A stretch of DNA of 59,372 nucleotides, from NCBI GenBank assembly GCA_023402075.1, contig JAEXCS010000036.1, positions 1 to 59,372 of the forward strand. The letters run 5' to 3'. Source of the stretch: Bacillota bacterium (lineage in GTDB: Bacteria > Bacillota > Clostridia > Oscillospirales > Oscillospiraceae). The notes beneath the pieces are model-generated. The model saw only the letters and a list, made by a program, of their open reading frames with translations, did not search any database and had not been told where the DNA came from. Each line of letters opens with the position of its first letter. Within the stretch, counting starts at the first letter, position 1. The position numbers and the translations under genes are program-made. Below, in pieces: positions 16,915-24,839 of the stretch.

Positions 16915-16948
16915 GCGCGGGGCCGTTCTTTAAAGAACGGCCCCGCGC
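16915..16948. terminator. Convergent terminator between the LysM gene and the GldA-like gene
   Basis: Perfect palindrome GCGCGGGGCCGTTCTT and its complement, followed by CCTTTTC on the plus strand. It may end both transcripts; the minus side lacks a T-run. Confidence 0.7.
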
Positions 16949-16974
16949 CTTTTCATGTGCTCCTCGGTTTTGCT

Positions 16975-18096
16975 TTAGTCCCTTGTCGCTGGCTGCTGTT
17001 TGCGGCTTGCTCCAAAGGCGGAGGCCGCGTACATGGCCCGCATCAGCTCCTCCGCGGTGATGCCCTGCGCAATGGCGTCCAGCCGACTGCCGGGAACGCA
17101 CTGCTTGCGGCACCATGCCATCAGATCCTCCTCGGGCACCTGATTCAAGCCGATGTCCTCCATGGTCACGGGAAGACCCAGACGGACCATAAAATCCACC
17201 AGTTCCTCCGCCTGAGCCATGTTCGTCTCGGGGTCCAGCATCAACTGGGTGACGATGCCAAAGGAAACTTTTTCTCCGTGCATCGCGGCGTGAAGCTGGG
17301 GAAAATCTGCCAGACGGGTCCCCAGTACATGGACGGCGGCAGTTCCGCAGCTTTCCCAGCCGATGCCAGAGAGCAGAATGCTGGCCTCTGCCACCCGCTC
17401 GTATGCGGGCGTAACTACGCCGCTTTTGGCGGCGAGAATTGCCGCTTCCGCGTCGGCACGAATGACCTCGCAGCAAAGCTTTGCCATGGTCCGGGCCGTG
17501 ATGGTGGGCAGGTATTTCAGCCGCGTGGGTATATGACTGAGATAGCTTGGCTCCGCCTCCATATACGTAGCCAGAGAGTCTGCAATGCCTGCAAGAAACA
17601 TCCTTAGCGGCGCCTTGATGCACTCGGCGGTATCCACCAGCACGATGTCCGGGTTGGTGGGCCAGCCCTCCGTGTCGCTGAAGCTGCCATCTTCGTTATA
17701 CCAGACGGTGCAGGCGGTGGGCGGCGCGTCGCTGGAAAGGATGGTGGGCGCAACAATGCAGGGCACGCCAGCCTGATGGGCCACACCCTTGCTTAAATCC
17801 AGTGCCTTGCCGCCGCCAAGGCCGATGATTGCGTCGGACCCGGCGGATTTCATCGCCTCCACCACGCGGGCGCATTCTTCCCGGGAGCACTGGCCCTCCA
17901 GCATATATTCTCCCGGTTGAATCCCCGCCCGCTTCATGGCGGGAAGCACCGCATCTTCTGTGGAGGCCTTGGTGCGATGCCCCCATAGCAGCATAGGTTT
18001 TTTAATGCCCCGCTCGCTTAAAAGCCCCGGCAGCTCCTGCAAAATGCCCGCTCCCTGCATATATCTGGAGGGAAGTGCGATTAGTTTTCCTCTCAT
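16975..18096 (-). CDS. Iron-containing alcohol dehydrogenase, glycerol dehydrogenase-like
   Basis: 373 aa. GldA-type NAD-dependent dehydrogenase. NAD-binding GLGGGKALDLSKGVA is followed by the metal-site region with Asp in AGIADSLATYMEAE and two His in AAVHVLGTRL and LHAAMHGEKVSFG. These match the zinc ligands of glycerol dehydrogenases. Start MRGKLIALPS has GGAGG upstream. Last gene of the sigma-54-dependent operon, 69 bases after hbd. Substrate unknown: glycerol is possible, but the context suggests a hydroxy-acid or short alcohol that feeds or drains the same pathway. Confidence 0.85.
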   Translation of the reverse strand: MRGKLIALPSRYMQGAGILQELPGLLSERGIKKPMLLWGHRTKASTEDAVLPAMKRAGIQPGEYMLEGQCSREECARVVEAMKSAGSDAIIGLGGGKALDLSKGVAHQAGVPCIVAPTILSSDAPPTACTVWYNEDGSFSDTEGWPTNPDIVLVDTAECIKAPLRMFLAGIADSLATYMEAEPSYLSHIPTRLKYLPTITARTMAKLCCEVIRADAEAAILAAKSGVVTPAYERVAEASILLSGIGWESCGTAAVHVLGTRLADFPQLHAAMHGEKVSFGIVTQLMLDPETNMAQAEELVDFMVRLGLPVTMEDIGLNQVPEEDLMAWCRKQCVPGSRLDAIAQGITAEELMRAMYAASAFGASRKQQPATRD

Positions 18097-18165
18097 TGAT
18101 GTTCCTCCGTTTCCAGACAATAGGATACCACGGGGCAGCGCTCCGGGAAACCCTTTTTTCGCACG

Positions 18166-19017
18166 TTACTTGCTGTACTCATAAAAGCCCGCGCCGCTCT
18201 TCCTTCCCAGGCGACCTGCGTCCCGCAGGCGCTGAATCTGCGGAGAGGGACGAAACCGCTCGCCATAGGCGCTGAAAAGGATTTCGTCCACATTCATATT
18301 CAGGTCGTGGCCCGTCTGGTCAATCAGCTTGAAAATCCCCATGGGATGGCCAAGCCCATAGAGACAGATTTTGTCCACATCCTCCACGGAGCACACACCC
18401 TCTTCCACCAGACGGCAGGCCTCAAGATAAAATGCATGGAACATACGGTTCAGGGCAAAGCCCACCACGTCCTTCACCCGCACCGGTTCCTTGCCGATGG
18501 AGCGCAGCACCTCAAACACCGTGTCCACTGTCTCCTCCCGGGTTTGAAGGCCGGGAATCACCTCCACCAGCTTCATAATGCTGGCGGGGGAATTGAAATG
18601 GGTGCCGATAAACGCCCGGTCCGGCCCCACGGCGGCGGCAAGCTTTGTGATAGAAATACTGGAGGTGTTGCTGGCGATAATGGTTTCCGGCTTGCAGACC
18701 ATATCCATATGCTTATAGGCGTTGGTCTTGATATCCAGACTCTCCAAAACCGCTTCCACAATCAGGTCGCAGTCTGCCATGTCCGCCAGATTTCCGCTGG
18801 CGGATACGCGGCCCAGAATTTCCTCCTTCCGGTCCTCTGTCAGCTTCCCCTTGGCAATGCGGCGATCCAGCGCCGCTGCCTGCTTTTCTTTGCCCTTGTT
18901 TGCCAGCTCCTGATTCACATCCGTCAAAACCGTTTCATAGCCGTTCATGGCAAAGCACAAGGCGATTTCCGAGCCCATCATACCCGCGCCCAACACGCCG
19001 ATTTTTTTCATTTCCAT
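18166..19017 (-). CDS. hbd: 3-hydroxybutyryl-CoA dehydrogenase
   Basis: 283 aa, usual length. N-terminal NAD fold VLGAGMMGSEIALCFA; catalytic-site region IASNTSSISITKLA and GTHFNSPASIMKLVEVI with the His. The usual HFFNP is HFNSP here, a slight deviation. C-terminal helical domain GLGHPMGIFKLIDQTGHDLN and GRLGRKSGAGFYEY. Oxidises (S)-3-hydroxyacyl-CoA to 3-ketoacyl-CoA, or the reverse. Start MEMKKIGVLG has GAGAGGAG eight bases upstream. Fourteen bases after the thiolase stop, so cotranscribed. Confidence 0.9.
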   Translation of the reverse strand: MEMKKIGVLGAGMMGSEIALCFAMNGYETVLTDVNQELANKGKEKQAAALDRRIAKGKLTEDRKEEILGRVSASGNLADMADCDLIVEAVLESLDIKTNAYKHMDMVCKPETIIASNTSSISITKLAAAVGPDRAFIGTHFNSPASIMKLVEVIPGLQTREETVDTVFEVLRSIGKEPVRVKDVVGFALNRMFHAFYLEACRLVEEGVCSVEDVDKICLYGLGHPMGIFKLIDQTGHDLNMNVDEILFSAYGERFRPSPQIQRLRDAGRLGRKSGAGFYEYSK

Positions 19018-19031
19018 TATATCTGCTCCTC

Positions 19032-20255
19032 TCAGTCGCACCGCCGGATCAACATGGCAGTGCCCATGCCGCCGCCCACGCAAAGCGTAGCCAGACCCAA
19101 GCTTTTATCTCTCTTTTTCAGTTCGTGCATCAGCGTCACCAAAATCCGCACGCCGGAGGCCGCCACAGGATGCCCCAGAGCGATGGCTCCGCCATTGACA
19201 TTTGTTTTTTCCAGAATGGCCTCCTTGGTCATTCCGTAGTGGGCGCCCCACTCTTTCACGCAGCCAAGGGACTGGGCAGCGAACGCCTCGTTCAACTCCA
19301 TCAGGTCCACATCCTTCAAGGACAATTCCGCCTGATTCAGCGTCTTGATCACCGCCTTCACCGGGCCAAGACCCATGATGGCCGGGTCGATGCCCACCGT
19401 GGCCATGGAGACTATTTCCGCCATGGGCTTCCACCCGTTGGCCAGCACCGCCTCTTCGGAGGCCACCAGCATTACCGCCGCGCCGTCGTTGAGCTGGCAG
19501 GCGTTTCCGGCAGTCACGGTTCCGCCCTCGCTGGCCTTTTTAAAGGCGGGGCGCATTTTGGCGAGGGTCTCATACGTTGTTCCCGGGGTATTGCTCTCGT
19601 CGGTTTCAATCACAAATTCACGGCCCTTGCGATCCTGATAGCGGATGGGAACAATTTCGTCCCGGAACCGACCAGACTCGATGGCCTGCTGGGCCAGTGT
19701 CTGGGAACGGAGGGCAAATTCGTCCTGCTCCTCCCGGGTAATTTCCTCTTTCACGGCCACATTCTCCGCCGTCATGCCCATGAGATACCCGTTGAACTGG
19801 TCAATCAGCCCGTCGCAATACAGAGAATCCTGCACGTCCACGGATGCAGGGCCCATCTTGGTGCCCTTGCGAACCCGGTTGGTAAGGATATAGGGCACCT
19901 GCGACATATTTTCCACGCCGCCCACCAGAACCAGATTTGCACCGGCCTGAATGGCGTTATACGCCAGAATTCCGGCTTTCAGGCCGCTTCCGCACTGCAT
20001 GTTCACCGTGGTTGCGGGGACATGCTCCGGGATGCCCGCCTCCAGCTCTGCCCGGCGGGCGATGGAGGGGCCTTGTCCGGCGGAATGCTGATGGGCCACC
20101 AGAACCTCGTCAATTTCGGCCGGATTCACACCGCTTTCCCTGATGACGGCTTTCATCACCTGCGCCGTCATGTCTCCCGGCTTCACCGGGGACAGGCTTC
20201 CCAGAAATTTTCCGATTGCCGTGCGCTTGGCGGCAACGATGTACGCTTTTTTCAT
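19032..20255 (-). CDS. Acetyl-CoA acetyltransferase (thiolase)
   Basis: 407 aa thiolase II. Nucleophilic Cys88 in NMQCGSGLKAG, His in GHPVAASG, and second Cys in LCVGGGMG near the C-terminus. In the cluster it would cleave acetoacetyl-CoA (or a related 3-ketoacyl-CoA) to acetyl-CoA, or run in the synthetic direction for butyrate formation. No crotonase or butyryl-CoA dehydrogenase is present next to it, which favours the cleavage direction here. AGAGGG ribosome site about 12 bases before ATG. A strong hairpin lies between it and the CoA transferase gene. Confidence 0.92.
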   Translation of the reverse strand: MKKAYIVAAKRTAIGKFLGSLSPVKPGDMTAQVMKAVIRESGVNPAEIDEVLVAHQHSAGQGPSIARRAELEAGIPEHVPATTVNMQCGSGLKAGILAYNAIQAGANLVLVGGVENMSQVPYILTNRVRKGTKMGPASVDVQDSLYCDGLIDQFNGYLMGMTAENVAVKEEITREEQDEFALRSQTLAQQAIESGRFRDEIVPIRYQDRKGREFVIETDESNTPGTTYETLAKMRPAFKKASEGGTVTAGNACQLNDGAAVMLVASEEAVLANGWKPMAEIVSMATVGIDPAIMGLGPVKAVIKTLNQAELSLKDVDLMELNEAFAAQSLGCVKEWGAHYGMTKEAILEKTNVNGGAIALGHPVAASGVRILVTLMHELKKRDKSLGLATLCVGGGMGTAMLIRRCD

Positions 20256-20287
20256 AATTATAAGACCCTCTAACTTTTGTTTTCACG

Positions 20288-20321
20288 GAAGAGGGCGGGG
20301 CGGATTCGCCCCGCCCTCTTC
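20288..20321 (-). terminator. GC-rich hairpin between CoA transferase and thiolase genes
   Basis: GAAGAGGGCGGGGC / GCCCCGCCCTCTTC with a six-base loop and no T-run. Inside an otherwise continuous operon, so it may be an RNA-stabilising or partial-termination element setting different levels of the two halves. Confidence 0.55.
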
Positions 20322-20322
20322 A

Positions 20323-21612
20323 TTACCAAATCAACTTCTCTTCCACAGCCTGACGGCGAAGCTCCTCCCGGAAATCGGGGTGGGCAATTCCGATCAGGGC
20401 CTCCGCCCGCTCTTTGACCGTTTTGCCGCTGAGATTTACCACGCCGTATTCCGTGCAGATATACTGCACATCAAACCGCGAAGTCGTCACCGGCGTACCT
20501 GTCTCCATGTGGGGGATGATGCGGGAGACTGCGCCTTTTTTTGCGGTGGACGGCAGGGTGATAAAGGACTTTCCGCCCTTGGACATCTGCGCACCGCGGA
20601 CGAAATCAATTTGCCCGCCGCAGCCGCTGTACTGCTTCCCGCCAATGGTGTCCGCGTTTACCTGACCCAGCAGGTCCACCTGCAAGCAGGAATTGATGGA
20701 AATTACATTGTCGTTTTGTGCGATGACATACGGGTCGTTGGTATAGTCCACCGGCACCACCAGAAGATGTGGATTGTGGTCTGCAAAATCAAACAGGCGC
20801 TTGGTGCCGATCAGAAAATTGGAGACGATTTTGCCCTTGTCCAGCGTTTTGCAGCTGTTGTCAATAGCGCCGGACTCATAGAGGTCGATAATTCCGTCGG
20901 ACAGCACCTCGGAATGAATGCCAAGGTGCTTCTTGTCCTTCAGGAAATTCAAAATTGCGTTGGGCAGGCCGCCAATGCCAAGCTGCAAGCAGGCGCCGTC
21001 CTGTATAAAGGGAACGATGTGAGCGGCAATCTGCTCTTCAACGCCGCCTGTCTCGCTTTTGGTCAGCTCCGGAAGGGGCTGATCATGAATTACTATGTAG
21101 TCCAGCTTATCCAGCGAAACCTTGGCTCCGTAAGTCCACGGAAGGGATGGATTGATCTGCGCCACCACGGTTTTTGCAGCCTCTATGTTGGCTACCGAAT
21201 AATCCGCGTTCAGCCCATAGCTGCAATTGCCCTCCTCATCCGGCTCGGTCAGCATCACAAAGAACACATCCGCCGGATGCTCGCGGTAATACTTGGGCAT
21301 CTGATAGTAAAATGCGGGCAGGGGGTCCACCCGTCCCTCCCGGTATGCCTGCCGGGTACCACGGTCCAGAAACTGGCTGACGTGACGGAAGATTCCTGCA
21401 TACTGCGGCTCCAGAAACCGGGGCGTCTCCCAGATATTGTGGGCGATCACCTTTACGTCCTTCAGCTCCGGCGCCCGGTCCGTCAGCGCATCCATCAGGT
21501 GCATAGCGGTTCCCGCCGCCTGCTGAAGCACCACGGTGTCTCCGGAATTTACACATTTGACAGCCTGCGACGCAGAGACAATCTTATTTTGATAGGTTGC
21601 TTTCCAATCCAT
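20323..21612 (-). CDS. Acetyl-CoA:carboxylate CoA-transferase (4-hydroxybutyrate/butyrate type)
   Basis: 429 aa, acetyl-CoA hydrolase/transferase (Cat2/AbfT) family. Catalytic glutamate is E235 in GIHSEVLSDG; LGIGGLPNAI and the C-terminal YGVVNLSGKTVKERA are typical. Transfers CoA from acetyl-CoA to a carboxylate, so it can activate an imported acid without ATP, or act as the terminal butyryl-CoA:acetate CoA-transferase. The substrate cannot be fixed from sequence. Placement directly behind a TRAP carboxylate importer favours activation of an imported acid. Cotranscribed with dctM (22-base gap). Confidence 0.88.
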   Translation of the reverse strand: MDWKATYQNKIVSASQAVKCVNSGDTVVLQQAAGTAMHLMDALTDRAPELKDVKVIAHNIWETPRFLEPQYAGIFRHVSQFLDRGTRQAYREGRVDPLPAFYYQMPKYYREHPADVFFVMLTEPDEEGNCSYGLNADYSVANIEAAKTVVAQINPSLPWTYGAKVSLDKLDYIVIHDQPLPELTKSETGGVEEQIAAHIVPFIQDGACLQLGIGGLPNAILNFLKDKKHLGIHSEVLSDGIIDLYESGAIDNSCKTLDKGKIVSNFLIGTKRLFDFADHNPHLLVVPVDYTNDPYVIAQNDNVISINSCLQVDLLGQVNADTIGGKQYSGCGGQIDFVRGAQMSKGGKSFITLPSTAKKGAVSRIIPHMETGTPVTTSRFDVQYICTEYGVVNLSGKTVKERAEALIGIAHPDFREELRRQAVEEKLIW

Positions 21613-21633
21613 TTTTTCTTATCACCTTTTCAA

Positions 21634-22926
21634 TCAGGATCCATAGCCGAACAGCCAGGGAATGCCCAGCGAAATCACCGGGATATAGGTCACCAGCAGC
21701 AGGCCAACCACAAGCGCCAGCAGGAAGGGCACAATCCGCTTGCACAGGGACATAAACTGGATATTGCCAAGAGAGCTGGCCACAAACAGGTTCAGCCCCA
21801 CCGGGGGCGTGCAGAAACCAAGCGCCACGTTCAGGCACATCATCAGGCCGAAGTGGATGGTATCCACCCCGTAATCGGCGGCGATGGGCTGGAGAATGGG
21901 AGCCAAAATGAGAATGGCGGGGGTTCCGTCCATGACACAGCCCACCAGCAGCAAAAAGACGTTCATGGCAAGCAGCACCAGAATGCGGCTGTCTGTCAGT
22001 CCGCCGATCCAGTTTGCCAACTCCATGGGGATCTTCTCCAGCGTCAGCATCCGGGCCAGCGCCGTGGCAGTGCCCACAATGACCATGATGGTGGAGGTGG
22101 TAACCGCCGAGGAGGAAAGGGAGGCCAGCAGTTTTTTAAGCGTCAGCTCCCGGTAAATCAGGAAGCCGACCACCAACGCGTAGACCACGGCCACAGCCGC
22201 CGCCTCGGTCGGGGTGAAAATACTGCCGTAGATGCCGCCCAGAATGATGACGGGAACCAAAAGCGCACCGATGGCGGAGACAAAGGTCTGGCCCACCCGC
22301 TTCCATGTAAACTGCCGCCCGTTGCCCTGCCAGCCGTTCTTCCGGCAGATGAACTGAGACACGGCAATCAGCAGAACGCCGCACAGGATACCGGGGCCAA
22401 AGCCGCCCATAAACATGGTGGCAATGGAGGCATTGGTTGCCACGCCATAGGTCACGAAGGGAATGGACGGGGGAATCAGCACACCCAGCACGCCGGCAGC
22501 GGCAATCAATGCATAGGAAAAGCCCTTAGAATAGCCCTGCTTAATCATGGAGGGCACCATAATGACGCCAATGGTTGCCACGGTGGCCGCAGCGGAGCCG
22601 GAAATCGCGCCGAAGAACATACAGGCCAGAATGGTGACAATTGCCAGTCCGCCCTGCCTGTGGCCCACCATGGAATCAGCAAAATTGATCAGACGTTGGC
22701 TCAGGCCGCCGCCCTCCATCAGCGCACCTGCCAGAATGAACAGCGGAATCGCCATCAGCGTGAAGGAATCGCAGGCCGTAAACATGGTCTGGGCCAGATA
22801 CGACAGGTTGAAAGAACTGGAGGACAGCATGTACAGCGTCACGGACATGCCGATGGACCAGGCAATCGGAACATTCAGCACCAGCAGAATAAAAAAGGTG
22901 CCAATTAGAATCAGTCCTGCATTCAT
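21634..22926 (-). CDS. dctM: TRAP transporter large permease DctM
   Basis: 430 aa with about 12 membrane helices; DctM family, the ion-coupled translocation subunit. Recognisable segments: FNLSYLAQTMFTACDSFTLMAIPLFILAG, GAISGSAAATVATIGVIMVPSM, and GMxxPP-like TPPVGLNLFVASSLGNI near the C-terminus. Overlaps dctQ by four bases. Forms one importer with DctQ and DctP; TRAP systems carry organic acids such as C4-dicarboxylates, keto acids or hydroxy acids. Confidence 0.93.
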   Translation of the reverse strand: MNAGLILIGTFFILLVLNVPIAWSIGMSVTLYMLSSSSFNLSYLAQTMFTACDSFTLMAIPLFILAGALMEGGGLSQRLINFADSMVGHRQGGLAIVTILACMFFGAISGSAAATVATIGVIMVPSMIKQGYSKGFSYALIAAAGVLGVLIPPSIPFVTYGVATNASIATMFMGGFGPGILCGVLLIAVSQFICRKNGWQGNGRQFTWKRVGQTFVSAIGALLVPVIILGGIYGSIFTPTEAAAVAVVYALVVGFLIYRELTLKKLLASLSSSAVTTSTIMVIVGTATALARMLTLEKIPMELANWIGGLTDSRILVLLAMNVFLLLVGCVMDGTPAILILAPILQPIAADYGVDTIHFGLMMCLNVALGFCTPPVGLNLFVASSLGNIQFMSLCKRIVPFLLALVVGLLLVTYIPVISLGIPWLFGYGS

Positions 22927-23468
22927 TCTGCTTCTCCTCCCTGCTTCATGATCTTCTCACTCTCGGTTTCTTCCATCGGAAGAACGCCGAAGAGCTGCAT
23001 GACCAGAACCACCAGCCGCTGAAGCGCACGCACAATCATCATACCCGCACCCACATAGGGCGCCGCGTATGCAAACTGCATATTAATTTTATTTGCCGCG
23101 GAATACTGGGGCCGCACGCCCATGGAACTGAGCACCTGTATGCCCACATAGCACAGCATGGAAAAGAACGCCAGGGAAATTAAAGATGCGATGATATACA
23201 GCACAACCCGGGCCTTGCCCTTGAGAATCATAGGCAGCAGGTCCACGGACATGTGATTGCCATTTCTAACGCCCTTGCTGGCCGCCAGGTAAATGACCCA
23301 GATGCACAGGTAACGGGCGCTTTCTTCCGTCCAGCCCACAGGAAGTCCCACGGCCCGAAATACCACCTGAATAAAAATAATGGCGCAGGTGATAAAAAAC
23401 AGAACGGCGCAGACATAGGTTTCAAAGAAATTCAAAACCCGGTCCAAAATCTGGTTTGCTTTTGCCAT
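22923..23468 (-). CDS. dctQ: TRAP transporter small permease DctQ
   Basis: 181 aa, four membrane helices, DctQ family. VVFRAVGLPVGWTEESARYLCIWVIYLAASKGVRNGNHMSVD is the family hallmark. The ATGA overlap with dctM couples translation of the two subunits. Starts at ATG with GGAGA upstream. Confidence 0.92.
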   Translation of the reverse strand: MAKANQILDRVLNFFETYVCAVLFFITCAIIFIQVVFRAVGLPVGWTEESARYLCIWVIYLAASKGVRNGNHMSVDLLPMILKGKARVVLYIIASLISLAFFSMLCYVGIQVLSSMGVRPQYSAANKINMQFAYAAPYVGAGMMIVRALQRLVVLVMQLFGVLPMEETESEKIMKQGGEAE

Positions 23469-23532
23469 TGTTGTCTCCTCTCCGCTGCCGCCTCCCGGAC
23501 GCTTCCGGGAGGCGGCGGAATCTCATGCGTAT

Positions 23533-24621
23533 TTACTTCTCTACGCCGGTAACTGCTTGCAATTCACCGTTGGTAAACTTGTCGTTGCAAACCTGAATTT
23601 TCTCCATGTAGGTATCCAGATTCGGTTCGGTGCCCTGTTGACGGAACCAATCGTACACGCCGGTGGTGGTGGCCTTAAACGCCTCGCGCTCTTCGTCGGT
23701 AAGGCGGGTGACGGTCATGCCGCCGTCGGCCAGCTCCTGAAACGCGCCCTCTTCTCCTTCGGCGGACAGCTGAAGCTGATACTGGGTTGCCTCCTGCGCG
23801 GCCTGATCCACCACAGAGCGAAGCTCGTCCGGCAGGGACTGATAGAAGTCATAGTTGATGGAAATAGCAGTGGCGTCGTAAACGGCGGCCACGTCGGTGA
23901 TATACTTCTGCACCTCGTCATAGTTGCCGGTGGAGGCAATCAGCGCGGGATTCACCTGACCGTCCACGGTTTTCTGCTGCATGGCGGTGAACAGCTCGGA
24001 GAAGGCCATGGGCATGGGATTGCCGCCCATGTCGGTATAGACCTTCAGCAAAATGTCATTCTCCTGCGTGCGGATTTTCAGGCCCTTCATGTCCGCGGGG
24101 GTTTTGACCTCCCGCACGGAGTTGGTCAGCGCCTGCCAGCCGTTCTCAAAGAACGCCAGCGGATAGATTCCGCTTTCCTCGGCAATCTTTTTGGTCAGGG
24201 CCTTGCCGTCTTCGCTGTTCAGGAAGTTCTGGATGGCTTCGCGGCTGTTGAACAGATAGGGAAGCTGCATGAACTTGAAACTGTCGGTAAAGTTGGCCAG
24301 CACCACAGCGCCGCCCTCGGCCATCTGGATATTGCCTTGCTGACACTGCTCGTAATACTCTCTGTTGGAGCCAAGCTGGCCGTTGGGATACACGTCTACC
24401 TCAATACGGCCATCGGAATACTTTTCCGCCAGCTCCTCAAACTTGTAAAGGCCCTGAGTGATTGGGTGCTCCTCTGCCACAGAGCCGGCCAACTGGATTT
24501 TGTAGATTTCTCCGCTCGCCTGAGATTCCTGAGAACCCTGGCTTCCGCCGCCGCACCCGGCCAGCACCGTGCTGACCGAAAGCAAGGCCATGAGCAGTGC
24601 GCTAAACTTTTTCATCTTCAT
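23533..24621 (-). CDS. dctP: TRAP transporter substrate-binding lipoprotein DctP
   Basis: 362 aa. Lipoprotein signal with lipobox LAGC at residues 20-23, so it is membrane-anchored outside the cell, as expected in a Gram-positive. DctP fold: AEEHPITQGLYKFEELAEKYS, NGQLGSNREYYEQCQQGNIQMAEGG, and the conserved Arg region LKIRTQENDILLKVYTDMGGNPMPMAFSELFTAMQQKTVDGQ that salt-bridges a carboxylate. First gene of the operon; TGGAGG six bases before the ATG. The sigma-54 promoter lies 54-68 bases upstream of the start. Confidence 0.93.
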   Translation of the reverse strand: MKMKKFSALLMALLSVSTVLAGCGGGSQGSQESQASGEIYKIQLAGSVAEEHPITQGLYKFEELAEKYSDGRIEVDVYPNGQLGSNREYYEQCQQGNIQMAEGGAVVLANFTDSFKFMQLPYLFNSREAIQNFLNSEDGKALTKKIAEESGIYPLAFFENGWQALTNSVREVKTPADMKGLKIRTQENDILLKVYTDMGGNPMPMAFSELFTAMQQKTVDGQVNPALIASTGNYDEVQKYITDVAAVYDATAISINYDFYQSLPDELRSVVDQAAQEATQYQLQLSAEGEEGAFQELADGGMTVTRLTDEEREAFKATTTGVYDWFRQQGTEPNLDTYMEKIQVCNDKFTNGELQAVTGVEK

Positions 24622-24674
24622 AGTCTTCCTCCATATTTTAAATTGGCAATAAATCGTGCCTTATCAACCCTAGA

Positions 24675-24689
24675 GCAATTCCCGTGCCA
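24675..24689 (-). promoter_or_regulatory. Sigma-54 promoter of the dctPQM-CoA operon
   Basis: On the minus strand TGGCAC-GGGAA-TTGC, an exact match to the -24/-12 consensus TGGCAC-N5-TTGC. Transcription should start about 12 bases past the GC, near 24663, giving a short leader before dctP. The adjacent gene encodes a sigma-54 activator. Confidence 0.88.
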
Positions 24690-24753
24690 TATTCAAGGAT
24701 ATATTTTTCACAAATTTTATTCAAATAATTTGTGTGTTTTTCACCTTTGCTCC

Positions 24754-24819
24754 AGAAAGTCTAAAAATGTAGAAAAAAGCTGTCTATATTTTTAGAAAGT
24801 CTAAAAATATAGACAGCTT
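24754..24819 (-). promoter_or_regulatory. Enhancer-like operator array for the sigma-54 activator
   Basis: Three TCTA-N6-TAGA dyads at 24760-24773, 24783-24796 and 24800-24813. A 20-base direct repeat AGAAAGTCTAAAAATRTAGA occurs at 24754 and 24794, 40 bases apart. The array starts about 65 bases and ends about 130 bases upstream of the -24 element, the usual enhancer distance. Confidence 0.65.
24771..24819 (-). terminator. Terminator of the sigma-54 activator gene, overlapping the operator array
   Basis: Perfect 20-base inverted repeat (24777-24796 and 24800-24819) with a three-base loop, followed on the minus strand by TTTTTTC. It lies 21 bases after the activator's stop codon. Confidence 0.7.
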
Positions 24820-24839
24820 GCAATTCTGCGCAGACGCAT

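Noticed and set aside
20143..22908. Plus-strand open frame of 921 codons opposite the CoA transferase and dctM genes
   Set aside because: Low-complexity His/Gln/Arg-rich translation without domains; the other strand has conserved enzymes and overlap-coupled genes.
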